From positions 133,222,714 to 133,286,713 of the forward strand of contig CM057460.1 in assembly GCA_030035585.1 (NCBI GenBank): a stretch of 64,000 nucleotides of DNA, written 5' to 3'. Shown in pieces: positions 34,966 to 47,100 of this stretch. Position 1 is the first letter of the stretch; each line of letters starts with the position of its first letter. Both the position numbers and the translations under genes were made by a program. The notes beneath the pieces were generated by a model. It made no database searches. It was not told the origin of the DNA and saw nothing but the letters and a program-made list of their open reading frames with translations. Origin of the DNA: Dugong dugon. Taxonomy: Eukaryota; Chordata; Mammalia; Sirenia; Dugongidae.

Positions 34966-36392
34966 GCGAGGCCAGGCCAAGATGGCAGAGTAGTCAGATG
35001 CCTCCGGTAGACCCTCTTACAACAAAGACCTGATAAAACAAGTGAATTGATTATACGTGACAATCTGGAAGCCCTGAACATATAAGGCAAAGTTGAGGAA
35101 ACAGACTGAGTGGCAGGGGGAGGGAGACATGGTTCGGAAGAATCAAGGAGTTGCCAGACCTGACCTGGCAAGAGTCTGAGCCCTTCAGGCCTCATCAGCT
35201 TGTGGGTGAGCAGTGAGGCAGGCAAGCAGCAGTGCTTGGGAGGTGCATTTTCTGCATTTGGAGAGACTCAGTGCCAGAAAGTCTACTTGGCCACCCAGAA
35301 CCAGTAATAAGCAGCACTGGATCAGTGAAAGATAAGTACTTGCATATGGCCTACCAAGCAGAACAAAAACACCCCGCTTGGGGAAAAACCTCCCTCCCAT
35401 TCACTCCTCACTCCCTGCTCTGCACTGGGTCCCAGACTGGCTTAAGCAATTGCTGAGTCCCCTGGGCTGGAAGTAAGATCCATCACATGCCCTGGGCCAT
35501 TCTCCTGGCCTTGGAGAGTGAACAAATCAACAAACAGGGGAAAAAATAAACTGCCAGCTCCCCAAATCCGGGAACCCAGGGTAAGCACAGCTCTTTTGCC
35601 TAGGCATAGGCATATGGGATCCACGGACTTTGAGTGCCTTTCCCCTGCAGAGAATTGTGTGTGGCCATTTCAACAGAGTAGACCCTCATTATTGCAGTAC
35701 AACAGGACATATACATGAAGTCTAACTTGAACTGTTTCAGCTGTGAAGTGGCAGGTTCGAGACATTTGACACTGCCCTGCCCTTTAAGCAGAGTCTTCAC
35801 CTACAAACATCAGGGACGTGAGGACTGGTAGATCCACCTACATCACCTAGCCAGCTGAGATAGGGACACAAGAATAAGAGGTACCCCCTAGTCCTTATAA
35901 TCAACAGCATTGGGGGTTCATAGTCTGGATGCAAAACCTACCCACCTACGTGCTCTAGGGAACAGGGACATGCCTTCCTCCTGGACACCTGGGGGTGGCT
36001 GTCAGCCCCCTGCCTTGCTCAGATTGTGTCTTCTTGCTGCAGCCAGATGCCTGTGCCTACACGAATCACCCATGCCTCTCTAGGACTGCAGGTGAGAGCC
36101 TACAGCACACACTTGGTGGCCATCTACCTAGGCACCTGAGCTGAATCCACACAGGAGGAGTGGGTGGACTCCTTAGCTCACATACATAGTAACAGATCTA
36201 ACCACTGGTGACAGGACATTAGAGCTTAAAATGTGCCAATAATCAAACTAGCTCATACGAGCAACCTATTTGAGCATTATCAAACCAAAACAAGAATCTA
36301 GGACAGAGTAAGCAAACATAAAATAAATAAATATAATAACTTATTGATAGCTCAGAGACAAGAGTCTATATGAAATCACATAGAGGTAGACC

Positions 36393-37354
36393 ATGATAGC
36401 TTCAGCAAGCTCCCAAAATAAAGAATCTAGAAATTTTCTGGAGGAAGAAAATTTCTTGGAATTACCAGAGGCAGAATACAAAAGATTAATATACAGACCT
36501 CTTCAAGATATTAGGAAGGAAATGAAACAAAATACAGAATACACAGTAGAGGTAATTAAAAAGATTAGAGAAGAGCATAATGACAAATTTAACAGGCTAC
36601 AAGAATCCATAGAGAGAAATCAGAAATCAGAAATCCAAAAGTATAACAACAAAATATCAGAATTGGACAACTCAATAGAAAGTCATAGGGGCAGAATTGA
36701 GGCAATGGCAGTAAGAATTAGTGACACTGAAGATAAAGCACTTGACACCAACTTATTTGAAGAAAAATCAGATAAAAGGATTTTAAAAAATGAAGAAACC
36801 CTAAGAATTATGTGGGACTCTATCAAGAGGAATAACCTATCAATGACTGGAGTACAAGAACAGGGAGGAATAACAGAAAATACAGAGAGAATTTTTGAAC
36901 CTTTATTGGCAGAAAACTTCCCTGATATCGTGAAAGATGACAAGTTATCTATCCAAGATGCTTATTGAAACCTACATAAGGTAAATCCCAAAAGAAAGTC
37001 ACCAAGACATATTATAATCATACTTGCCAAAACCAAAGATAAAGAGAGAATTTTAAGAGCAGCTAGGGATAAATGAAAAGTCATCTACAAAGGAGACTCA
37101 ATAAGAATAAGCTCAGAGTACTCAGCAGAAACCACACAGGCAAGAAGATAATGGGATGACATAAATGAAGCCTTGAAGGAAAAAAAACCAAAAACAAAAA
37201 ACTGCCAGCCAAGAATTATATATCCACAAAACTGTCTGTCAAATAATGGGGGAATTAGGGCATTTCCAGACAAACAGAAGCTTAGGGAATTTGCAAAAAC
37301 CAAATCAAAATTACAAGAAATACTAAAGGGATTTCTCCGGTTAGAAAATCAGTA
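36393..37354 (+). pseudogene. L1 copy A ORF1, broken
   Basis: RNA-binding ORF1p. The first 191 codons are open from ATG (MIASASSQNKESRNF) through a coiled coil (about residues 25-110, with the EIQKYNNKISELDNSIES segment) and into the RRM-like domain (about 115-191). A stop at 36966-36968 follows. The C-terminal domain remains readable in another frame (37173-37355, with FPDKQKLREFAKTKSK). Normal length for the family would be about 320 residues. Copy B has the same start codon and N-terminus, which supports this start. Confidence 0.9.
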
Positions 37355-39132
37355 ACATCAGACAACAATCCAAGACTAGAACACAGGACAGAACAACCAG
37401 ATATTAACGCAGAGAAGGAAGTCACAAAAACAAATCAAAGCTAAAATACTGAAAATGGGGAAACATGTCAATATGTAAAAGATGACATCATTAAAACAAA
37501 AAAGAGGGACTTAAAAAATGTCGACATAGATTTTTCATATGGAGAGGAAGTCAAGGCAATGTAGAGAAATAAAAGACTGGTATAAACTTAGGAAAAAAAG
37601 GGTAAATATTAAGGTAACCACAAAGGAAACTAACAATTCTACAAGTCAAAATAAAAAACTAGAAAAATATAAAGAATCAGAAAACACAAAATCAACAACA
37701 ATGAAAAAGATGAAAAGAAAATACATGAAGAAAAATGACTCAGCATAGAAAATTAAGTGGAACAAACAGTGAACAACACACAAAAAAAGACATCAAAATG
37801 ACAGCACTACGCTCATACCTATCAATAATTATGCTGAATGTAAATGGACTAAATGCACCAATAAAGAGACAGAGAGTGGCAGATTGGATTAAAAAACACG
37901 ATCCATCTATATGCTGTCTACAAGAGACACACCTTAGACTTAAATATACAAACACACTAAAACTCAAAGGATGGAAAAAAATATATCAAGCAAACAACAC
38001 TCAAAATGAGTAGGAGTGGCAATATTAATCTCTGACAAAATAGATTTTAAAGTAAAATCCAAAACAAAGGATAAGGAAGGACACTATATAATGATTAAAG
38101 GGTCAATACACCAGGAAGATATAACTATAATAAATATTTACTCACCCAATGACAGGGCTCCAAAATACGTAAAACAAACTCTAACAGCAATGAAAGAGAG
38201 ATAGACAGCTCCACAATAGTAGTAGGAGACTTCAACACACCACTTTTGGTGAAGGACAGAACATCCAGAAAGAAGCTCAGCAAAGACATGGAAGATCTAT
38301 AGTCAACCAACTTGATCTAATAGACATATACTGAACACTCCACCCAACAGCACCTAAGTGTACTTTCTTTTCTGATGCACATGGACTATTCTCCATAATA
38401 GACCACATATTAGGCCATAAAGCAAGCCTTAACAAAATCCAAAGCATAGAAATATAACAAAGCATCTTTTCTGACCATAAAGCCATAAAAGTAGAAATCA
38501 ACAACTGAAAAAGCAAGGAAAAAAAATCAAACACATGGAAACTGAACAACACCTTGCTCAAAAACTACTGGATTATAGAAGAAATTAAGGATGGAATAAA
38601 TAAATTCATATAATTAAACGAGAATGAAAACACCTTCTACCAGAACCTTTGGGACACAGCAAAAGCAGTGTTCAGAGGTCAGTTTTTAGCAATAAGTGCA
38701 CACATCCAAAAGGAAGAAAGGGCCATAATCAAAACATTCACCCTACAACTGGAACAAGTAGAAAGAGAGCAGCAAAAGAAGCCATCAGGCACCAGAAGAA
38801 AAGAAATAATAAGAATTAGAGCAGAAATAAATGAAACAGAGAATAGAAAAACAACTGAGTTAACAAAACCTAAATCTAGTTCTTTCAAAAGATCAACATA
38901 TTGATAAAACATTGGCCAAACTGACAAAAGAAAAACAGGAGAGGAAACAAATAACCCATATAAGAAATGAGATGGGTGATGTTACAACAGACCCAACTGA
39001 AATTAAAAGAATCATAATCTAATACTATGAAAAACTGTACTCTAACAAATTTGAAAACCTAGACAAAATGGACAAATTTCACTACCTACCTAAATTAACA
39101 CAAACAGAGGTAGAACAACTAAATAAACCCAT

Positions 39133-39608
39133 TGTCATGGATTGAATTATGTCCCCCCAAAAATGTGTGTAGCAGTTTGACTGGGTCATGATTCCTGGTA
39201 TTGTGTGATTTTCCCAAGTGTGCTAAATCCTGCCTCTATGATGTTAATGAGGGAGGATGGGCGTCAGTTGTGTTAGTGAGGCAGGACTCAAATTATAACA
39301 TAAGACTGGATTATGTTCTGAGGCAATCTCTTGAGATATAAAAGACAGAAGTGAGCAGTGAGACAGGGGGACCTCATACAATCAAGAAAGCAGTGCCAGG
39401 AGCAGAGGGCTTACTTTGGACTGGGGTCCCTGTGCAGAAAAGCTCATAGTCCAGGGGAACACTGATGAGAAGGCCAAGAGACAGAAAGCCTTCCTCTGGA
39501 GCTGACACCCTGAATTTGGACTTTTGGCCTACTTTACTGTAAAGAAATAAACTTCTCTTTGTTTAAACCATCCACTTGTGGTATTTCTGTTAACAGATAA
39601 CTAAGAGA
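39133..39608 (+). repeat. 5' LTR of the MaLR-type element
   Basis: TGTCATGGATTG start, atataaaaga TATA-like box near 39336 and aataaa signal near 39545; ends ctaagaga rather than the usual ctaagaca. By eye it differs from its partner every ten to fifteen bases, so the insertion is not recent. Confidence 0.92.
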
Positions 39609-40540
39609 GAATTTGGTACCCAGAGAGTGGGTTGCTATTGTAACAGATACCTAAACTGTGGAAGCTGTTTTGAAACTGTGAATGGACAGAGCAGTGGCAG
39701 CAGCAAAGGACCAGCAGCAGCAGAGAACGTGCAGCAGCAGAGAAGCGACAGTGGCAGAGAACCAACAGCAGCAGAACCAGGACACCAGTGCGAGACGGCG
39801 CTGGAGCCGACCCACGGAGTGAGAGAGCTGAGTGCCTGTGCGCAGGCTTCCTGGTGGAGTGGGGTGCCTCCGGGCACTTATCGGTGGAGCTACAAAGGTT
39901 TGGAACACTTGCCCCAGCAGGGCAGATACAGGCATGAGGCCTGAGGGCTGAGAGGCCACAGGAAGCAGAAGCTGAAGAGACTAGGGACACAAGAAGAAGA
40001 GCTGCCTGAGTCTCAAAAGGTATGGCTATGACCTCAGGGATTTCCAAGGGTGGAGCCATGGCCTCTGGTGCTTCTAAGGGTGGAGTCACCACTCAGATGG
40101 ACTAAGAGAATGGTGCACCTAAAGCCTAGGGAGCAGAGTTACTGTCCCAGTGGGCCTGGAAGCCGGAGCTGAAGCCCAGGGCCTAGAGGCCTCCACTCAG
40201 AATCTGGAGAGTGTGGAAGGCAGGACCATTGTGTCAATTGTCTCAGAGAACAGAGGATTATTTTGAAAGCCTTGAGGACTAATGTAATGTGTTCTGCCGA
40301 CTTGCTTGGTGCCTGTTATCCCTTCTTTCCCTCCAGTTTCTCCCATTTGTAATGGAAATGTCTAGCTTGTGTCTGTTCTGCCATTGTACCTTTGGAAGCA
40401 GATTAATTTGTATTCTAGATTTCACAGAAAGAGGAATTTTTCGATTTTGGACTTGGAGTTAAGACTTTTGCTTTGATATGATGGGGTGAATATGTTTTCT
40501 ATGTTGCAAGATGTGATTTTTGGGGGGCTAAAGGGTGGAA

Positions 40541-41021
40541 TGTCATGGATTGAATTATGTCCCCCCGAAAATGTGTTTAGCAGTTTGGCTGGGTCATGAT
40601 TCCTGGTAGTGTGTGATTTTCCCATGTGTGGTAAATCCTGCCTCTATGATGTTAATGAGGGAGGATGGGCGGCAGTTGTATTAGTGAGGCAGGACTCAAT
40701 TTACAAGAGTGGATTATGTCCTGAGGCAATCTCTTGAGATGTAAAAGACAGAAGTGAGCAGTGAGACAGGGGGAGTTCATACCATCAAGAAAGCAGAGCC
40801 AGGAGCAGAGGGCGTCTTTGGACCTGGGTCCCTGCGCCTAAAAGCTCCTAGTCCGGGGGAACACTGATAAGAAGGCCAAGAGAGAAAGAAAAGCCTTCCC
40901 GTGGAGCTGACACCCTGAATTTGGACTTTTAGCCTACTTTATTGTAAGGAAATAAACTTCTTTTTGTTAAAACAATCCACTTGCGGTATTACTGTTATAG
41001 CAGCACTAGATAACTAAGACA
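40541..41021 (+). repeat. 3' LTR of the MaLR-type element
   Basis: TGTCATGGATTG to GATAACTAAGACA. The TATA-like box is altered to atgtaaaaga (about 40738). The aataaa signal is near 40949. Confidence 0.92.
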
Positions 41022-44000
41022 CCCATAAGAAAAGAAGAGATTGAAAAGGTAATTAAAAAACTCCCAACAAAAGAAAGCCCTGGCCCAGATGGCTTCACTG
41101 GAAAATTCTACCAAACTTTCAGAGAAGAGTTAACACCACTACTACTAAAGGTATTTCAGAGCATAGAAAAGGATGGAATACTCCCAAACTCATTCTATGA
41201 AGCCAGTATAACCCTGATACCAAAACCTGGTAAAGACACCACAAAAAAAGAAAATTACAGACCAATATCCCTCATGAAAATTGATGCAAAAAACCTGAAA
41301 AAAAATTCTACACAACAGAATTCAGCAATATATCAAAAAAGTAATTCACCATGATCAAGTGAGATTTATATCAGGTATGCAGGGATGATTCAACATAAGA
41401 AGAAAATCAATATAATCCATCACATAAATAAAAGACAAGAACCACACGATCTTATCAATCAATGCAGAAAAGGCATTTAACAAAGTCCAACACCCATTCA
41501 TGATAAAAACTCTCAAAAAAATAGGAATAGAAGGGAAATTTCTCAATATAATTAAGGGCATTTATATAAAGCCAACAGCCAACATCATTCAAACAAGGAT
41601 GTCCTTTATCACCACTTTTATTCAACATTGTGCTGGAGGTCCTAGCCAGAGCAATTAGGCTAGAAAAAGAAATAAAGGACATCCAAATCGGTAGGGAAGA
41701 AGTCAAAGTATCTGTATTTGCAGATGATATGATCTTATACACAGAAAACCCCAAAGAATCCATAAGAAAACTACTGGAACTAATAGGAGATTTCAGCAAA
41801 GTTTCAGGATACAAGATGACCCTATAAAAATCCTTTACACCAACAAAGAAAACCTCGAAGAGGAAATCACCAAATCAATACCATTTACAATAGCCCCCAA
41901 GAGAATAAAATACTTAGGAATAAATCTAACCAGAGATTAAAAGATTTATACAATGAAAACTATAAGACCCTACTGCAAGAAAACAAAAGAGACCTGCATA
42001 AGTGGAAAAACATACCTTGCTCATGGATAGGAAGACTCAACATTGTGAAAACGTCAATTCTACCCAAAGTGATCTACAGATACAATGCAACCCCATCCAA
42101 ATTCCACTGGCATTTTTTAATGAGATGGAGAAACAAATCACCAACTTAATATGGAAAGGGAAGAGGCCCCGAATAAGTAGAGCATTACTCAAGAAGAAGA
42201 ACAAAGTGGGAGGCTTCACACTACCTGATTTTAGAACGTGTTATACCACCACGGTAGTCAAAACAGCCTGATACTGGTACAACAACAGATACATAGACCA
42301 ATGGAACAGAATTGAGAATCCATACATAAATTTATCCACCTATGAGCAGCTGATATTTGAAAAAGGCCCAATGTCTGTTAATTGGGGAAAAGACAGTCTC
42401 TTTAACAAATGGTGCTGGCATAACTGGATATCCATCTGCAAGACACTAAAACAAGACCCGTACCTCACACCATTCACAAAAACTAACTCAAAATGGATCA
42501 AAGACTTAAATATAAAATCAAAAACAATAAAGATCATGGAAGAAAAAATAGGGACAACACTAGGAGTCCTAATACATGGCATAAACACAATACCAACCAT
42601 AAGTAACAATGCACAAGCCCCAGAAGAGAGACTAGACAACTGGGATCTCCCAAAAATCAAACAATTATGCTCATCAAAAGACTTTACCAAAAGAGTAAAA
42701 AGACAACCTAAAGACTAGGAAAAAAATTTTTGCTATGACAAATCCAGTCAGTGCCTAATCTCTAAAATCTACAAGATACTGCAAACCCTCAACAACAAGA
42801 AGACAAATAACTCAATTAAAAAATGGGCAAAGGATATGAACAGACACTTCGCCAAAGAAGACACTCAGGCGGCTAACAGACACAAGAAGAAACGCTCATG
42901 ATCATTAGCCATTAGAGAAATGCAGATCAAAATTACAAAGAGATACCATCTCACCCCAACAAGGCTAGCATTTATCCAAAAAACACAAAATAATAAATGC
43001 TGGAGAGATGGAGAGACTGGAACTCTTACACACTGTTGGTGGGAATGTAAAATGGTACAACCACTTTGGAAATCAATTTGGTGCTTCCTTCAAAAGCTGG
43101 AAACAGAAGTACCATACGGTCTAGCTATTCCGCTCCTTGGAATACACCCTAGAGAAATAAGAGCCATCACACGAATAGATATATGCACACCCATGTTCAT
43201 TGCAGCATTATTCACAACAGCAAAAAGATGAAAACAACCTAGGTGCCCATCACTGGAAGAATGGATAAACAAATGATGGTATATCCACACAATGGAATAC
43301 TACGCAATGATGAAGAATGTTGAAGCTGTGAAACATCCTATAACGTGGAGGAATCTGGAGGGCATTAAGCTGAGTGAATTTAGTCAGTCACAGAAGGGCA
43401 AATATTGTATAAGACCACTATTATAAGAATTCAAGAGACGCTTTAAACACAGAAGACAACATTCTGTGATGGTTACAAGGGTGGGGAGGGAGTGTGAGGG
43501 TTATTCACTAACTAGGTAGTAAACAGGTATTATCTTAGGTGAAGGGAAGGACAGCACACACTATGGGGGAAGTCAGCACAACGGAACTAAACCGAAGCTA
43601 AGAAGTTTACTGAATACAATCAAACACTTTAAGGGACAGAGTAGCAAGGGTAGGGATCTGGGCACCATGCTTTCAGGGGATGTCTAGGTCAATTGGTATG
43701 ACAACGCTTATTAAGAAAATGTTCTGCATCCTACTTTGGTGAGTGGCATCTGGGGTCTTAAAAGCTTGCAAGCGGCCATCTAAGATGCATTGATTTGTCC
43801 CAACCACCCCACGTAAAAGAGAATGAAGAATACCAGAGACACAAGGAAGATATTAGGCCAAGAGACAGAAAGGGCCACATAAACCAGACTTCATCAGCCT
43901 GAGAATAGAAGAACTAGATGGTGCCCAGCAACCACCAATGACCGCCCTGACAGGGAACACAACATCCCTGATGGAGCAGGAGAAAGGTGGGGTGCAAATC

Positions 44001-44421
44001 TCAAATTCTAGTAAGAAGACCAGACTTAATGGGCTAACTGAGACTGGAGGAACCCTGGAAAGCATGGCCCCTAGATTCTCTATCAGCCCAGAACTAAGAC
44101 AATTTCCGAGGCCAACTCGTCAGACAGGGATTGGACTAGACGCTGGGACATAAAGTGATACTCATGAGGAGTGTGCCTCTTAGCTCAAGTAGATACAAGA
44201 GACTAAACAGACAGCTTCTGTCTGGAGGTGAGATGGGAAGGCAGAGAGGGTTAGGAGCTAGCTGAATGGATAGAGAGCAATTAAGGTCACATAACAATGT
44301 ATGTATAAATTTTTGTATGGGAGACTAACTTGAAATGTAAAGCTCATTTAAAGTACAATAATTAAAAAAAAGAAAATTTAATGATCAGAAAACAAACATT
44401 GCTACAAAAAAAGAAAACAAA

Positions 44422-45088
44422 AATCCTCACAACTGAAATAAATAAGCAACATCATGCTAAATGGAGAAAAGACTAAAGTTGTCAAGAATTTCATTTTAAC
44501 TGGAACCTCAGTCAGCAGTCATGGAAGTAGAAGTCAAGAAATAAAACAACACATAGCATTGGGCAAATTTGCTGCAAAAGACCTTTTTAAAGTGTTGAAA
44601 AGCAAAGATGTCACCTCAAAGACTAGGTTGTGCCTGGAGTAAGCCACAGTGTTTTCAGTCTCTTCATACGCATGCAAAAGCTGGATGATGAATAAGGAAG
44701 ACCAAAGAATTGACACCTTTCAAATTGTGTTGGCGAAGAATATTGACTATATCATGGACTGCCAAAAGAATGAACAAATCTGGCTTGGAAGAAGTACAGC
44801 CAGAATGCACCTTAGAAGCAAGGATGATGAAACTATGTCTCACATACTTTGGATATGTTATCAGAATGGATCAGTCCCCTGGAGAAGGACATCATGCTTG
44901 GTAAAGTAGATGGTCAGGGAAAAAGGGGAAGATCCTTAACGAAATGGATTGACACAGTGGCTTCAACAATAGGCTCAAGCATAACAATGATTCTGAGGAT
45001 GGCTCAGGACTAGGCAGTGTTTCATTCTGTTGTACATACTGTCACTATAAGTTGTAACTGACTGGATGGCTGCTAACAACAACAACAA
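44422..45088 (+). mobile_element. RTE, right part with 3' end
   Basis: Continuation of the RTE begun at 34260: atcctcacaactg, RT C-terminal region (open piece 44454-44642 with the LGKFAAKDLFKVLKSKDV segment), then the terminal gtcactataagttgtaactg and CAA repeats. It flows into the AT island. Confidence 0.9.
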
Positions 45089-45198
45089 ATATATATATAA
45101 ATATATATATGCATATACACATATATATACATATGTGTATATATATACAGATATATATACACATATGTATATATATACACACACACACATATATATAT
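45089..45198. repeat. AT-rich island with a perfect 26-bp palindrome
   Basis: TA/TATG/ACAT simple sequence. The arms at 45121-45146 and 45151-45176 are exact reverse complements separated by the 4 bases acag, a hairpin or cruciform former. The open frames on both strands (tyrosine/isoleucine-rich) are artefacts. Confidence 0.95.
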
Positions 45199-47085
45199 TT
45201 CTTTGGAGTACACATAAATATGGATTTCTTCCAGTTGGTTGGCCAGGTAGCTGTCTTCCATATTTCTTGTCATAGATGAGTGAGCACTTCCAGCTCTACA
45301 TCCCTTTGTTGAAACATCTCAATTGGTATTCTGTCAATTCCTGGATCCTTGTTGCTCACCAATACCTTCACTGCAGCTTGGACTTGTTCCTTTAGTACTA
45401 TCTGTTCCTGATCATATGCTAACTCTTCAAATGGCTGAAAGTCGACCATTTCTTTTTGGCCTGGTGACTCTGTGTATTCCTTGCATCTTCTTTTGATGCT
45501 CCCTGCATTGCTTAATATTTTCCCAGTAGAATCTTTCACTATTGCAACTTGAGGCTTGAACTTTCTCTTCAGTTCTTTCAGCTTGAGAAATGCCAAGCGA
45601 GTTCTTCCCTTTTGGTTTTCTATATCCAGGTCTTTGCACATGTCATTATAATACTTTACTTTGTCTTTTTGTGCTGGCCTTTGGAATCTTCTGTTCAGCT
45701 TTTTTACTTCATCAGTTCTTCCTTTCTCTTTAGCTACTCGACGTTCAAGAGCAAGTTTCAGAGTTTCTTCTCACATCCATTTTGGTCTTTTCTTTCTTTC
45801 CTGTCTTTTTAATTACTTCTTGCTTGCTTCGTGTGTGATGTTCTTGATGTCATTCCACAACTCATCTGGTCTTCATCATTAAATCTATTCTTTCCATGGT
45901 CAGTAAATTCAGATGGGATATATTCAAGGTCGTATTTTGGCCTTCATGGACTTGTTCTATTTTTCTTCAGTTTCAGCTTAAACTTGCATATGAGCAATTG
46001 ATGGTCCATTCTGCAGTCGGCCCCTTGGCCTTGTTCTAACTGACCATATTGAGCTTTTCCATCGTATCTTTCCACAGAGGTAGTCGATTTGATTTCTGTG
46101 TTTTCCATCAGGCAAGGTCCACGTGTATAGTCACTGTTTGTGTTGTTGAAAAAGGTATTTGCAATGAGGAAGTCATTGTTCTTACAAAATTCTATCATAG
46201 ATCTCCAGCATGGTTTCTATCACCAAGGCCATATTTTCCAACTACTGTTCCTTCTTCTTTGTTTCCAACTTTCACGATCTAATCACTAGTAATTATCAGT
46301 GTACCCTGATTGCATATGCAGTCAATTTCAGACTACAGAAGTTGGTAAAAATCTTCAATTTCTTCATCTTTGGCCTTAGTGGCTGGTGCATAAATTTGAA
46401 TAATAGTCGTATTAACTGGTCTTCCTTGTAGGCATATGGATATTATCCTATCACTGACAGCATTGTACTTTAGGATAGATCTTGAAATGTTCTTCTGGAC
46501 AATAAATGCAATGTCATTCCTCTTCAAGTTGTCATTCCCAGCATAGTAGACCATAGGATTGTCTAATTCAAAATTTCCCATACTAGTCCATTTCACTAAT
46601 GCCTAGGATATCAACGTTTATGCCTTCCATTTCATTTTTGATGATTTCCAGTTTTCCTAGATTAATACTTTGTACATTCCACGTTCTGATTATTAATGGA
46701 TGTTTGCAGCTGTTTCTTCTCATTTTTAGTCATGCCACATCAGCAAATGAAGGTCCTGAAAGCTTGAATCCAACCATATCATTAAGGTCAACTCTACTTT
46801 GAAGAGGCAGCTCTTCCTCAATCATCTTTTGAGTGCCTTCCAACCTGAGGGTCTCATCTTCCAGCATTATATCAGACAATATTCTGCTGCTATTCATAAG
46901 GTTTTCATTGGCCAATTTTTTTCAGAAGTAGACCGCTGAGTCCTTCCTCCTAGTCTGTCTTAGTCTGGAAGCTCACCTGCAACCTGTCAGCCACGGGTGA
47001 TCCTGCTGGCATTTGAATACCAGTGGCATAGCTTCCAGCATCATAGTGAGAAGCAAGCCCCCACAGTATGACAAACTGACAGATG
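45199..47085 (-). mobile_element. RTE 5' half, reverse orientation, including 5' UTR
   Basis: On the reverse strand it runs from the RTE 5' UTR (from about 47085; ctgtcagtttgtcatactg) through the endonuclease to just inside the RT (tcttccatatttcttggcat region). Its RT end overlaps the start of the forward RTE at 34260 by about 60 bp and then stops. Full 5' ends are rare among RTE copies, which are usually truncated. Confidence 0.9.
45270..46915 (-). pseudogene. RTE ORF2 endonuclease and linker remnant
   Basis: The apurinic-type endonuclease nicks the target for RTE reverse transcription. Open pieces in order on the reverse strand: 46730-46915 (N-terminal region), 46333-46596 (endonuclease core with DIAFIVQKNISRSILKYN and IIQIYAPATKAKDEE), 45944-46198 (endonuclease end, ADCRMDHQLLICKFKLKLKK, containing the conserved D-H-LL), and 45270-45641 (linker to RT, GKILSNAGSIKRR). 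Stops separate them. The start codon area near 46700 reads through several stops, so translation would fail. Confidence 0.87.
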
Positions 47086-47100
47086 CTATGTGGCCATATG

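Larger units (their letters stand above)
39133..41021 (+). mobile_element. Complete two-LTR MaLR-type element, non-coding
   Basis: 5' LTR 39133-39608, internal region 39609-40540, 3' LTR 40541-41021, with a perfect 5-bp target duplication cccat at 39128-39132 and 41022-41026. Comparison with the uninterrupted L1 copy B confirms the empty site. The internal part begins with a tRNA-Leu-like primer site (tttggtacccagagagtgg), has a CAG-rich stretch (39690-39780) and ends in a purine tract (aagggtggaa, 40531-40540). It has no gag or pol. It must have relied on proteins of another element; ERV-L proteins are the accepted helpers of MaLRs. Confidence 0.95.
37798..43231 (+). pseudogene. L1 copy A ORF2, broken and LTR-interrupted
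   Basis: Endonuclease plus reverse transcriptase. The endonuclease starts at 37798 (MTALRSYLSIIMLNVNGLNAP, the conserved N-NG catalytic block) with the CLQETHL motif at about 37915. The RT box FADD is at 41717-41728. The thumb segment follows at about 42002-42270, and the C-terminal Cys-rich region at 42920-43231 ([13 protein letters not shown]). A two-LTR element sits between the endonuclease-RT linker and RT (39133-41021). At least six stops or frame shifts break the reading, so it cannot retrotranspose. Confidence 0.92.
34966..44409 (+). mobile_element. Full-length L1 (copy A), split by a MaLR-type element
   Basis: Begins gcgaggccaggccaagatgg, includes a 1.4-kb 5' UTR, ORF1 (from 36393), ORF2 (from 37798) and a 3' UTR ending near 44376 in an A-rich tail, followed by about 30 extra bases before the target duplication. 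Without the 1.9-kb LTR element it is about 7.5 kb. It shares structure and most text with copy B at 53661-61251. Confidence 0.95.

Noticed and set aside
39601-40092. 163-aa reverse frame with Leu-rich hydrophobic stretches that mimic membrane segments
   Set aside because: It is the antisense of the CAG-rich interior of the MaLR-type element; the hydrophobic runs come from CTG repeats.
44975-45275. Tyr/Ile-rich frames on both strands
   Set aside because: Generated by the TATG/ACAT simple repeat and its palindrome.
34260-47085. Twin priming as the cause of the facing RTE halves
   Set aside because: Twin priming puts the inverted 5' part upstream of the 3' part; here it lies beyond the 3' tail.
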